The position numbers were made by a program, and so were the translations under genes. A stretch of 64,000 bases of DNA, taken from the NCBI RefSeq assembly GCF_003605195.1, contig NZ_QYOS01000025.1, positions 248,001 to 312,000 on the forward strand, in the 5' to 3' direction. The stretch comes from Aurantiacibacter odishensis (lineage in GTDB: Bacteria; Pseudomonadota; Alphaproteobacteria; Sphingomonadales; Sphingomonadaceae). Each line of letters begins with the position of its first letter. Position 1 is the first letter of the stretch. This document shows positions 39,202-47,655 of the stretch, piece after piece. The notes beneath the pieces were generated by a model, which was given only the letters and a program-made list of their open reading frames with translations, was not told where the DNA came from and ran no database searches.

Positions 39202-40620
39202 TTGACCACTTTTGCCGATCTCGGCCTTTCGCCTGAATTGCTCAAAGCCGTCGAGGAGGCTGGCTATACCGAGCCGACTCCCATTCAGGCGGAAGCGATT
39301 CCTGCGGTGCTGATGATGAAGGACGTGCTGGGCATCGCCCAGACCGGCACCGGCAAGACGGCCAGTTTCGTGCTGCCGATGATCGATGTTCTGGCCAGTG
39401 GCCGCCGCCGCGCGTTGATGCCGCGCAGCCTCATTCTCGCTCCGACGCGCGAACTCGCCGCGCAGGTTGCCGAGAATTTCGAGAAGTACGGCAAGAACCA
39501 CGATCTCACCATGGTGCTGCTGATCGGCGGCGTGCAGATGGGCGAGCAGGTGAAAGCCTTGAACGACGGCGTGGACGTGCTCATCGCCACGCCAGGTCGC
39601 CTTATGGACCTGTTCGAGCGTGGCAAGATCATGCTCAATGCCTGCGAACTGGTGGTGATCGACGAGGCTGACCGCATGCTCGACATGGGCTTCATCCCGG
39701 ACATCGAGTTCATTTGCGAGAAGTTGCCGGAGAAGCGCCAGACCCTGCTGTTTAGCGCGACCATGCCCGCGCCGATTGCGAAGCTGGCGAAGAAGTTCCT
39801 CGACAATCCGAAGAGGATCGAGGTGACACGCGCTGCTTCCACCAACGAGAACATCACCGCCTTCAAGATCCCGGTAAAGACCCGCGAGAAGCGAGAGACC
39901 TTGCGCTGGCTGCTGCGCAACGACCTCGTCGAAAACGCGATCATCTTCTGCAACCGCAAGACGACGGTGCGTGAGCTCAACAAGAGCCTGCAACGCCATG
40001 GCTTTGCCAGCGGCGAGATCCACGGCGATATCGACCAGAACCAGCGCAACGCGGAATTGCAGCGGTTCAAGAACAACGAGATCAACATCCTGGTCGCCAG
40101 CGACGTCGCCGCGCGCGGTCTGGATATCAAGGGCGTGTCCCACGTGTTCAACTTCGACACGCCGTGGCATCCGGACGATTATGTCCACCGCATCGGCCGT
40201 ACGGGCCGCGCCGGAGCCAAGGGCCGCGCATTCACTTTCGTAGCGCCCGAAGATGCCGAGGCTATCGAGAACGTCGAGAAGCTGACCGGCAGCGAAGTGC
40301 CGGTGTTCGGCAAGAAGGACGTACGGGTCGAACTGCCAAAGGCGCAGCCCAAGAAGGAAGGGCCTAAGCAGGACGACTCCGAGGACGAGCAGGACGAAAA
40401 GCCCAAGCGCACCCGCTCGCGCCGCAACGAGAGCCGAGACGACGATCGCCAGAACGATCGCGCCCCGCGCCGGGAAAAGCGCGAGGATCGCTCCGGCTCG
40501 CGTTCCGGTGGTCCGAAGTCCGGCAACCAGTCGCGCCGCCGTGACCAGGACGACGAGCCGGTGCCTGCGGGTGAATGGAACGGTCCGAAGCCCGATTTCC
40601 TCGGGGTCGGCTTCAACTGA
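39202..40620 (+). CDS. DEAD-box RNA helicase (RhlE type)
   Basis: A 472-residue RNA helicase. The Q-motif region (FADLGLSPELLKAVEEAGYTEPTPIQ), Walker A AQTGTGKT (46-53), PTRELA, DEAD at 154-157, SAT, and HRIGRTGRAG are all present. The C-terminal 100 residues are a charged, arginine-rich tail expected to bind RNA. The most likely start is TTG at 39202, since MTTFADLGLS is the usual RhlE opening and no ATG is nearby; the ribosome site is weak. It probably acts in RNA turnover or ribosome assembly. Confidence 0.93.
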   Translation: MTTFADLGLSPELLKAVEEAGYTEPTPIQAEAIPAVLMMKDVLGIAQTGTGKTASFVLPMIDVLASGRRRALMPRSLILAPTRELAAQVAENFEKYGKNHDLTMVLLIGGVQMGEQVKALNDGVDVLIATPGRLMDLFERGKIMLNACELVVIDEADRMLDMGFIPDIEFICEKLPEKRQTLLFSATMPAPIAKLAKKFLDNPKRIEVTRAASTNENITAFKIPVKTREKRETLRWLLRNDLVENAIIFCNRKTTVRELNKSLQRHGFASGEIHGDIDQNQRNAELQRFKNNEINILVASDVAARGLDIKGVSHVFNFDTPWHPDDYVHRIGRTGRAGAKGRAFTFVAPEDAEAIENVEKLTGSEVPVFGKKDVRVELPKAQPKKEGPKQDDSEDEQDEKPKRTRSRRNESRDDDRQNDRAPRREKREDRSGSRSGGPKSGNQSRRRDQDDEPVPAGEWNGPKPDFLGVGFN

Positions 40621-40630
40621 TCGACTGATC

Positions 40631-41518
40631 CTACAGCCGGGGGCGCACCAGCAGCCCCTTGAAGATGGTCTTGCTGGGTCGCACCGCGATCACCAGCACG
40701 CCGCTCACTGCCAGCGCCGCGCCTGCCAGCATCATCAGGCCGACAGGTTCGCGCGCCAGCGTCGCGCCCATTAGGATCGTGAACACGGGCGTCAGCAGCG
40801 TGATCGGCGCGACCACGCCCGCCTCGTTCTTCTGCAGGATGCGGAAGTAGACGGTGTGCGCGAAGACCGAGACGACCAGCCCTGAGAAAGCCAGCGCGCC
40901 TGCCAGTTCCACCGGGACCGCCAGCGACGCCTCGACCTGTCCGCTTTCCAGCAGCAGGCTTAGCGGCAGCAGCAGCGCGGTGGAGAAGAATCCCGCCCAG
41001 GCCATCATGCGCAAGGCTGAAAGCTCGATAGTCTTGAGATAGACGGAACCGAGCGCACCGACGAAGGCACCAGCAAAGACGAACAGCAGCCCAGTGGAAT
41101 TCTCCCACCCATCAGGCGAGGCGATGGCCAAGATCACGCCGCCAAGCGCCATGGCAATGCCGATGCCGCGCCGCCAGCGGACTTGTTCCTTCAGAATGAC
41201 CATGGCCATCAGCACCGTCATCGGCGCACCCGCCAGCTGAACGATCGCCGCGGACGATGCGGTGGCATCCTGTAGGCCCACGAAGAGCAGGGCAAATCCG
41301 CCGCCGCTGACTGCCGTCGTTACCAGCGCCACGCGCCACCAGTCGCGGCCGGGCCATTTCAGCCACGGAGCGAGCGCCACCATCACCACGACCGTGCGCA
41401 GCGCGGCGTACCACAGCGGCGGCACGCCAAGGTCCGTCACGACGAGGCGGCTCACCAGCACGTTCCCCGCCCAGATAAGGCAGAGCAGGACGAGCAGGGC
41501 GATATCGCGAAATGGCAT
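40631..41518 (-). CDS. EamA-family (DMT) transporter
   Basis: A 295-residue membrane protein with about ten hydrophobic segments and two EamA repeats (start ALLVLLCLIWAGNVLVSRLV; second repeat from LLFVFAGAFVGALGSVYLKTIELSALRMM). Drug/metabolite transporters of this type export amino acids, sugars or other small molecules; the substrate is unknown. It is convergent with the helicase gene, 10 bases apart. Confidence 0.9.
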   Translation of the reverse strand: MPFRDIALLVLLCLIWAGNVLVSRLVVTDLGVPPLWYAALRTVVVMVALAPWLKWPGRDWWRVALVTTAVSGGGFALLFVGLQDATASSAAIVQLAGAPMTVLMAMVILKEQVRWRRGIGIAMALGGVILAIASPDGWENSTGLLFVFAGAFVGALGSVYLKTIELSALRMMAWAGFFSTALLLPLSLLLESGQVEASLAVPVELAGALAFSGLVVSVFAHTVYFRILQKNEAGVVAPITLLTPVFTILMGATLAREPVGLMMLAGAALAVSGVLVIAVRPSKTIFKGLLVRPRL

Positions 41519-41655
41519 TGCTCGCCGTTAGACCTGCTTTCCAGCAAGGGGAAGCGCGCGCGCCGAAATGTCGCGTGATAGACAAATGTTGTCGCCCTTG
41601 GGCTTCGCACTTTGCCATCATCCGTGGCGTCGGGGTCGCGCAAAGGGGGACGCAG

Positions 41656-41913
41656 GTGTTCAGGACAGAAGGGGTCAAGGGCAGCGGCGGAGCGCCGGTG
41701 AAGAACAGCTTTCGGCTGCGCGGAATGCGGCCCGACAGCACGATCATCGAGGAAATGATCTGCGAGGCAGCGGATATCGTCGAAGCCATCGGCATCGCAA
41801 GCCGTCATTTCGGTGTCGGCGAGGTCGAACTGCGCTGCTGGCGAAGCCGCGACTACGAAATTCGCCTTCACGCCGACAAGTCCTGGTCGCTGAAACCCCT
41901 CTACACGCTGTAA
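41656..41913 (+). CDS. Small protein of unknown function
   Basis: An 85-residue soluble protein (MFRTEGVKGSGGAPVKNSFRLRGM... DKSWSLKPLYTL). The frame is open further upstream, but GTG at 41656 has AAGGGGG seven bases before it, the best ribosome site. It has mixed helix/strand character (STIIEEMICEAADIVEAIGIASRHFG, VELRCWRSRDYEIRLH) and no membrane segment. No family recognised. It diverges from the EamA gene. Confidence 0.6.
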   Translation: MFRTEGVKGSGGAPVKNSFRLRGMRPDSTIIEEMICEAADIVEAIGIASRHFGVGEVELRCWRSRDYEIRLHADKSWSLKPLYTL

Positions 41914-41932
41914 CCGCGTTGCAGCCTCGCGA

Positions 41933-42706
41933 TCAGCCCTCGCGCGGGGTCAGGTAGAGGTAATTCGGATCGAACTGGGCGAGTTCGCAAAGGCCCTCCC
42001 AATCGTGGATTTGCACTTTCTGGGACTGGAACGTCACCAGCCCCTGTTCGCGCAGTTCCTTCAGCATCCGGTTCACGTGCATCTGGGTGAAGCCCAGGCA
42101 CTCGCCGATCTGCGTCTGGTTGAGCGGCAACCAGTAGGAATGATCCGTGGTCAGCCCCACGACCTTGCAGCGGTGATAGAGCTCGCACAGCAGGTGCGCG
42201 ATCCGCGCCTTGCCGGAGCGGGAACCGATGTTGACGATCCACTGGCGGTGGATGGAAGCATCCACCATCGTGGTGAACCACATGATCCTTGCGAGGCGAG
42301 GGCTCTCGTCGATCAGGCGAGAGATTTCAGCGTGCGGGAATTTTACGATGCGGCACTCCGACAACGCGCAGATGCCATGATCGAGAACCTCGAGCGGGTA
42401 GGAATGCAGGTCCACGAAATCGCCGGGAATCTGGACTTCCATGATCTGGCGAACGCCGTCCGGGTTGTCCTTGCAGCGGCAGGCGAACCCTTCGAGGATA
42501 AGCGACGAGTAGCGAATCCTGTCGCCCTCGCGCACCATATATTCGCCGGGCGCGAACACGGCGGTTTCCCGCATCGCGTCCTGCAACAGGCCAGCTTCCT
42601 CCTCGGATAACTGGAAGCGTCGGCGCACCGCGGCGAGAAATTTCCAGATGTCTGGTATGGATTCCCGTCCAAAGGAATCGATGATGTCGCGATCGTCCTG
42701 CCGCAA
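41933..42706 (-). CDS. Crp/Fnr-family transcriptional regulator
   Basis: A 257-residue regulator. A cyclic-nucleotide-binding-like beta domain (about residues 45-140; FAPGEYMVREGDRIRYSSLILEGFACRCK, VQIPGDFVDLHSY) is followed by a helix-turn-helix (LNQTQIGECLGFTQMHVNRMLKELREQGLV, about 194-223). No Fnr-type N-terminal cysteine cluster is visible, so the ligand is unknown. The target genes cannot be read from context; it lies alone between unrelated genes. Confidence 0.9.
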   Translation of the reverse strand: MRQDDRDIIDSFGRESIPDIWKFLAAVRRRFQLSEEEAGLLQDAMRETAVFAPGEYMVREGDRIRYSSLILEGFACRCKDNPDGVRQIMEVQIPGDFVDLHSYPLEVLDHGICALSECRIVKFPHAEISRLIDESPRLARIMWFTTMVDASIHRQWIVNIGSRSGKARIAHLLCELYHRCKVVGLTTDHSYWLPLNQTQIGECLGFTQMHVNRMLKELREQGLVTFQSQKVQIHDWEGLCELAQFDPNYLYLTPREG

Positions 42707-42808
42707 TTTCCCACCCCGCCGATGTTGATCCTCCCGCCTGATAACCCGAACCGGGCCAGACGCTATAACAAATATCTAGTTGGGAAGATTTTGCGGACGG
42801 GCGCGGCG

Positions 42809-45118
42809 TTACTGCGCCAGCGTCACGAAACTGTCGATCACGCGCTTGGTCCCGGCCTTCTCGAAATCGATCTCGAGCTTGTTACCCTCCTGCCCGATGA
42901 CTTCGCCGTAGCCGAACTTCTCGTGGAACACGCGCGCACCGATCTCGACATCGGTGCGCGGCTTCGCGGCGAAGCTGGCGGCGCTGCGGCCCGGTTCCTT
43001 GAGGCGGGCAGGCTTGGTTTCGTAGCCCGTGGCGAGCGCCCTCTGCCAGCCGGGGCCCCGCGCGCTGGAACGGTCGGGCCGGCTGGTGGAAACGTGCGCG
43101 AAGGGATCCTCGCTCTCGCTCCAGTTGGCCTGCCATAGCGACTTGCCGCCCGTCATCGTGGTTTCCTGCTCGATATGCTCTTCGGGCAATTCCTCGATAA
43201 AGCGGCTGGGAATGGAGCTGTTCCACTGGCCGTAGATGCGCCGGTTGGCAGCGTGCAGGATGGTACAGCGGCGTTTCGCGCGGGTGATGGCGACGTAGGC
43301 GAGGCGGCGCTCTTCCTCCAGGCTGGCGAGGCCGCCTTCGTCGAGCGACCGCTGCGAGGGAAACACGCCTTCCTCCCAGCCGGGCAGGAACACGTGATCG
43401 AATTCCAGCCCCTTGGCCGCGTGCATGGTCATGATGGTGACCTTGTCCTCGTCGTCGTTGGCATCGTTGTCCATCACGAGGCTGACGTGCTCGAGGAAAT
43501 CGCCGAGCGTTTCGTATTCCTCCATGGCGCGAGCAAGTTCGACGAGGTTGTCCGCACGGCCCGCGCTCTCGGCGGAACGATCGGCCTTCAGCATCGCGTC
43601 GTAGCCCGATTCCTCCAGCACGGCGCGTATCAGCTCGGAAGGGCTGACCGCCTCGCTCATCTCGCGCCAGCGCAGGAAATCGCCCATCAGCGCGGCGATG
43701 GTGTTGCGGGCGCGGGCGGGCAGTTCGTCGCTGTCGGCCAATTCCAGAGCGGCGGCCGCCAATGGCTGGCCGGTGCGACGGGCGTGCTGATACATCTTCT
43801 CCAGCGTCTTCGCGCCGAGGCCACGCTTGGGCTGGTTGTAGATACGCTCGAACGCAAGGTCGTCCGCCGGCTGGGCGATCACGCGCAAATAGGCCAGCGC
43901 ATCGCGGATTTCGGCGCGCTCGTAGAACCGGAAGCCGCCGATGATACGGTAGGAGAGACCGATCTGGATGAAGCGGTCCTCGAACTCGCGGGTCTGGTAC
44001 TGCGCGCGCACGAGGATCGCGGCCTGTTCCAGAGACAGGCCCTCGCGCTCCAGCCGCTCCAGTTCCTCGCCCACACGGCGGGCTTCCTCGGGCGCATCCC
44101 ACACGCCGATCACGCGGACCTTCTGTCCTTCGGGTAACTGGGTCCACAGGGTCTTGCCCAATCGCTGGCTGTTCGCTTCGATCAGCCCGCTGGCAGCCGC
44201 GAGGATCTGCGGGGTGGAGCGATAGTTCTGCTCCAGCTTAACGACCTTCGCGCCCGGGAAATCCTTCTCGAAGCGCAGGATGTTCGCCACTTCCGCGCCG
44301 CGCCAGGAATAGATGGACTGGTCGTCGTCCCCCACCACGCAGATGTTCTTGCGCTCCTGCGCCATCAGTCGGAGCCACAGATACTGCACGGCGTTGGTAT
44401 CCTGGTATTCGTCCACCAGAATGTACTTGTAGCGCTGCTGGTAGCTCTTCAGCACGTCCGTGTGGCGGCGGAAGATGTTGAGCATGTGCAGCAGCAGGTC
44501 GCCGAAATCGCAGGCGTTGAGGCTCTTCAGCCGCTCCTGGTAGATGCGGTACATCTCCGCACCCTTGCCGTTGGCGTAACTCTCGTTGTCGACCGCCGTC
44601 AGATCCTCCGGGTTGAGGCCGCGGTTCTTCCAGCTGTCGATCAGCCCGGCAAGCTGGCGCGGCGGCCAGCGCTTCTCGTCCAGCTCTGCCTCGCGGATCA
44701 GCGTCTTGAGCAGGCGCAACTGGTCATCGGTGTCGATGATGGTGAAGTTGCTTTCCAGCCCGACCAGTTCGGCATGGCGGCGCAACATCTTGGCGCAGAT
44801 CGAGTGGAACGTGCCGAGCCACGGCATCCCCTCCAGCGCGCCGTTGGTCAGCGTGCCGACACGCTCCCGCATTTCGCGCGCGGCCTTGTTGGTGAAGGTG
44901 ACGCAAAGGATTTCGCTGGGCCAGGCCAGCCGCTCCCGCACGATATGGGCGAGCCTGTGGGTAAGGGCAGCTGTCTTGCCCGTGCCGGCCCCTGCCAGCA
45001 TCAGCACCGGCCCTTCCGTGGTCAGCACGGCATCGCGCTGCGGCGGGTTGAGGTGCGCGAGCCATTCGGGCGCGCTTTCTGCGGGCAGTGAATCGGATGT
45101 GGAGGGGGACTGGGTCAC
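42809..45118 (-). CDS. uvrD: ATP-dependent DNA helicase UvrD/PcrA
   Basis: A 769-residue superfamily 1A helicase for nucleotide excision and mismatch repair and for removing RecA filaments. Q-motif LNPPQRDAV, Walker A AGAGTGKTA (42-50), LVDEYQDTNAVQYLWL, VVGDDDQSIYSWRGAE, VKLEQNYRS, and TMHAAKGLEFDHVFLPGWEEG are visible, plus a C-terminal Tudor-like end (GARVFHEKFGYGEVIGQEGNKLEIDFEKAG). The best start is GTG at 45118. A LexA-type box ends four bases upstream of it, so SOS control is likely and the leader must be very short. Confidence 0.95.
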   Translation of the reverse strand: MTQSPSTSDSLPAESAPEWLAHLNPPQRDAVLTTEGPVLMLAGAGTGKTAALTHRLAHIVRERLAWPSEILCVTFTNKAAREMRERVGTLTNGALEGMPWLGTFHSICAKMLRRHAELVGLESNFTIIDTDDQLRLLKTLIREAELDEKRWPPRQLAGLIDSWKNRGLNPEDLTAVDNESYANGKGAEMYRIYQERLKSLNACDFGDLLLHMLNIFRRHTDVLKSYQQRYKYILVDEYQDTNAVQYLWLRLMAQERKNICVVGDDDQSIYSWRGAEVANILRFEKDFPGAKVVKLEQNYRSTPQILAAASGLIEANSQRLGKTLWTQLPEGQKVRVIGVWDAPEEARRVGEELERLEREGLSLEQAAILVRAQYQTREFEDRFIQIGLSYRIIGGFRFYERAEIRDALAYLRVIAQPADDLAFERIYNQPKRGLGAKTLEKMYQHARRTGQPLAAAALELADSDELPARARNTIAALMGDFLRWREMSEAVSPSELIRAVLEESGYDAMLKADRSAESAGRADNLVELARAMEEYETLGDFLEHVSLVMDNDANDDEDKVTIMTMHAAKGLEFDHVFLPGWEEGVFPSQRSLDEGGLASLEEERRLAYVAITRAKRRCTILHAANRRIYGQWNSSIPSRFIEELPEEHIEQETTMTGGKSLWQANWSESEDPFAHVSTSRPDRSSARGPGWQRALATGYETKPARLKEPGRSAASFAAKPRTDVEIGARVFHEKFGYGEVIGQEGNKLEIDFEKAGTKRVIDSFVTLAQ

Positions 45119-45122
45119 TGGT

Positions 45123-45137
45123 GAACAACTAGGGAAC
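45123..45137 (-). promoter_or_regulatory. LexA-type box at the uvrD start
   Basis: On the minus strand GTTC, seven bases (CCTAGTT), GTTC, an exact match to the alphaproteobacterial LexA consensus. It ends four bases before the GTG start of the helicase gene, unusually close. Chance matches are expected about twice in a window this size, so the case rests on the position at a DNA-repair gene known to be SOS-induced in many bacteria. Confidence 0.65.
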
Positions 45138-45257
45138 AGGGGCGCGCCGTGCAAGGCCAGCGACGAACTGGGGAACCGCGTTTTCTCGGAACAGGCGCAC
45201 GTCTCACCCCGTTTTATCGGCAATCGCAACGACGCGAACCGACACAGGAGACCAGTG

Positions 45258-45833
45258 ATGAACAAGACACTTTTGGCCGCCGCAACCGCGCTTTCGATGA
45301 TTTCCGTGCCTGCCATGGCCGATCACCATGAAAGCGGCGAAATGACTGCCGATCAGCAGATGATGTATGATGAACTCAGCCCCGCCGACCAGGCCGAGTT
45401 CGATACCTATTCGGCAGACCAGCAGACCATGTACTTCGGCTGGAACGACGCCCTTCGCGGCTACTATTGGTCGCTGAACGACCAGCAGCAGGACGCCTGG
45501 TGGTATCTGAATGACGAACAGCGCGCCACGATCTTCCAGATCCAGGCCCCCGAACAGCGGAGTGCTGCATGGAACTCGGTCCTTTCGCAGGTGGCCGAAC
45601 TGGAAGATGGTAATGCCGCGACACGGCAGGCAGCTACTCCCACCAGCACCTCCGACATGCGCTTCGTGAGCAATGCCGTGGTGCAGAACGCACCGGCCCC
45701 GCATCAGGGTGAGTATCCCGTGTGCGAAAGCGATGCGGACGATAACTGCATCAACGCATGGGCCGCCGGACAGCGTGGCCCCGGTGTTGACCGTCCGCTT
45801 GACTACTGGCCGGGTGAACCCGCCAGCTCGTAA
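45258..45833 (+). CDS. Secreted repeat-containing protein with C-terminal DYWPG motif
   Basis: A 191-residue exported protein with signal MNKTLLAAATALSMISVPAMA and AGGAG seven bases before the ATG. The middle holds short imperfect repeats built on DQQ/DEQ (TADQQMMYDEL, SPADQAEFDTY, SADQQTMYFGW, LNDQQQDAWWYL, NDEQRATIFQI). The C-terminus has VCESDADDNCIN...AG...LDYWPGEPAS. The same motif with the same cysteine spacing ends the next secreted protein. Two cysteines may pair in the periplasm. Function unknown. Confidence 0.78.
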   Translation: MNKTLLAAATALSMISVPAMADHHESGEMTADQQMMYDELSPADQAEFDTYSADQQTMYFGWNDALRGYYWSLNDQQQDAWWYLNDEQRATIFQIQAPEQRSAAWNSVLSQVAELEDGNAATRQAATPTSTSDMRFVSNAVVQNAPAPHQGEYPVCESDADDNCINAWAAGQRGPGVDRPLDYWPGEPASS

Positions 45834-45861
45834 CAGTTGACCGTTCGTGAAAGACCTTGAG

Positions 45862-45887
45862 GGGCCGTCCGGGAAACCGGGCGGCCC
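45862..45887 (+). terminator. Probable terminator hairpin
   Basis: A strong stem (GGGCCGTCCGG / CCGGGCGGCCC with one G-T pair) around a GAAA loop, 28 bases after the stop of the secreted repeat protein. Only a short TT follows, so it may be an attenuator or a weak terminator before the next gene. Confidence 0.55.
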
Positions 45888-45935
45888 TTCGTCGATTATG
45901 GTAGGCAATGTCCGTGTGCTGTGAGGAGAAGCGCC

Positions 45936-46259
45936 GTGAAATTTACAATTGCCCTGCCTGTGATCGCCTTGTGCATCGGGACCCCGGCCTTGGCTGACAA
46001 CCACGATGCTGAGGAGAAGCCGCAGGCCGAAGTGATCGAGCGTGACGAAGACGGACGAGCCACGCGTATCCGCGTCGACGGCTACGAAGTCGAGGTGTGC
46101 CGCGAAGGGCAGCAGGACGACTGCATCAATCCGCGAGAGGCCGGCCTCGATTTCGGCGGCGTGCCGATCGATTATTGGCCCGGCAGGCCCGCGAGCGAGA
46201 TCGAGGGCGATCTGCCGATCGAAGCGCCCGCGCAGGAATCGGAAGACGCCGAGGGCTAG
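45936..46259 (+). CDS. Secreted protein with C-terminal DYWPG motif
   Basis: A 107-residue exported protein. GTG at 45936 has AGGAG seven bases upstream and begins the signal peptide (KFTIALPVIALCIGTPALA-D). The mature part is acidic (EEKPQAEVIERDEDGRATRIRVDGYEVEV) and contains VCREGQQDDCINPREAGLDFGGVPIDYWPGRPAS. That segment matches the end of the preceding gene's product. Its stop codon overlaps the convergent rsmD stop by 3-4 bases. Unknown function. Confidence 0.72.
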   Translation: MKFTIALPVIALCIGTPALADNHDAEEKPQAEVIERDEDGRATRIRVDGYEVEVCREGQQDDCINPREAGLDFGGVPIDYWPGRPASEIEGDLPIEAPAQESEDAEG

Positions 46260-46810
46260 GCCGCGACTTCGGGCCAGCGCAGCAGGACCAGCTTCGCCGG
46301 GCCGACCTTGCGCTCGCTCTCGATATCGAGCGCCTTGATCTTCACATCGTCTTTCGCGCCCACTTCCAGCGCGACCCACGTCGCAGGCCCGATCCAGCCG
46401 AGCCGCGCAAGCCGGTCGATCGCCACAGCGCCGGCATTGGTGCCGTAGGGCGGATCGAGCAGCACAAGGTCGCGCGCGATCTTGGCCGGACCGAGCGACA
46501 TGACAGAGCCCGCCACCACCTCGCACTGCTGCTGTGCGCGCAAGGCGGCGATGTTCTGCCGGATGCAGCGGATCGCGGCGGCGTCCTGCTCCACGAACAG
46601 GCAATTGTCCGCCCCGCGCGAAAGTGCCTCCAGCCCCAGCGCGCCGGAGCCTGCGAACAGGTCTGCCACCGAAAGTCCCTCGAACGAGCCGAGGCGGCTT
46701 ACCAGCATGGAGAACAGTGTTTCGCGCGTGCGGTCTGCCGTGGGGCGCGTGGCTTCGCCTGCTGGAGCGCGCAGTTGGCGGCGTTTCCAGTCGCCTGCGA
46801 TGATCCTCAT
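46256..46810 (-). CDS. rsmD: 16S rRNA (guanine966-N2)-methyltransferase
   Basis: A 184-residue Rossmann methyltransferase starting MRIIAGDWKRRQLRAP, the family opening. SAM motif VADLFAGSGALGLEALSRG and catalytic DPPY (119-122, LLDPPYG) are present. It methylates G966 of 16S rRNA during 30S assembly. ATG at 46810 overlaps the stop of the pseudouridine synthase gene (ATGA), so the two rRNA-modification genes are translationally coupled. Confidence 0.94.
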   Translation of the reverse strand: MRIIAGDWKRRQLRAPAGEATRPTADRTRETLFSMLVSRLGSFEGLSVADLFAGSGALGLEALSRGADNCLFVEQDAAAIRCIRQNIAALRAQQQCEVVAGSVMSLGPAKIARDLVLLDPPYGTNAGAVAIDRLARLGWIGPATWVALEVGAKDDVKIKALDIESERKVGPAKLVLLRWPEVAA

Positions 46811-47556
46811 TTCAGGCTGCTCCGGAAGCGTTCGATATCTTCCTTGCGAATTTCCTGCGCCGCGCCGCGCGGCAGGTCTGCCAGGCCGAAGGGGCCGTAG
46901 GCGGTGCGGATCAGGCGGCTGACTTCGAGGCCGAGATGTTCCAGCACGCGGCGAACTTCGCGGTTCTTGCCCTCGGTCAGCGTCACTTCGATCCACTGGT
47001 TGCGGCCCGTGCGCCGTTCCAGGTTGGCGTCGATGGGCGCATAGCGCATCCCCTCGATCTCGATGCCGTCCATCAGATCTTCCAGCTGTTCCTGCGTCAC
47101 ATCCCCGAATGTGCGGGCGCGATAGGTGCGCGGGATTTCCGTGGCGGGCAGTTCCAGCAGCCGCTTGAACTCGCCATCGTTGGTGAGCAGCAGCAGTCCT
47201 TCGGTATTCATGTCCAGCCGCCCGATCGGCATCAGGCGCGGGGTGTCCTTGGGCAGAGCGTTGCGCAGCGCGGTGTAGATCGTGGGACGGCCCGAGAAAT
47301 CGCGCTCCGCCGTCAGCAGGCCGGTGGGCTTGTGAAAGGCGAACAGGCGCGTGCGCTCCGGCTTGGCCACAGGCTTGCCGTCCACCGTCACCCCCCGCAA
47401 GCTGGTGAGGAAGGTGGCGGGCGTGGTGACGAATTCATCGCCGATCTTGATGCGGCGATCGTCGATCATGCGCTCGATCTCGCGGCGGCTGGCAACGCCT
47501 GCGCGGGCAAGCAGTTTGGCGATGCGGTCACCCTCTGGGCGTTCTTCCTGGGACAT
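46807..47556 (-). CDS. rRNA pseudouridine synthase (RsuA/RluB family)
   Basis: A 249-residue enzyme: N-terminal S4 RNA-binding domain (RIAKLLARAGVASRREIERMI, about residues 11-60), then the catalytic domain with IGRLDMNTEGLLLLTNDGE, catalytic D115. Long members of this family usually modify 23S rRNA (RluB) rather than 16S (RsuA), but that is not decided here. ATG at 47556 (MSQEERPEGDRIAK) is preferred over in-frame ATGs farther upstream. Confidence 0.92.
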   Translation of the reverse strand: MSQEERPEGDRIAKLLARAGVASRREIERMIDDRRIKIGDEFVTTPATFLTSLRGVTVDGKPVAKPERTRLFAFHKPTGLLTAERDFSGRPTIYTALRNALPKDTPRLMPIGRLDMNTEGLLLLTNDGEFKRLLELPATEIPRTYRARTFGDVTQEQLEDLMDGIEIEGMRYAPIDANLERRTGRNQWIEVTLTEGKNREVRRVLEHLGLEVSRLIRTAYGPFGLADLPRGAAQEIRKEDIERFRSSLK

Positions 47557-47655
47557 TCGCCGGGCCTTAGTCGTTGATGGGCCGTTCATCCAGCCTTCCA
47601 TTGCAGTGGATTACAGCTAGACCGACACGACGGGCACCAGAGCGGAGAGCAATTT

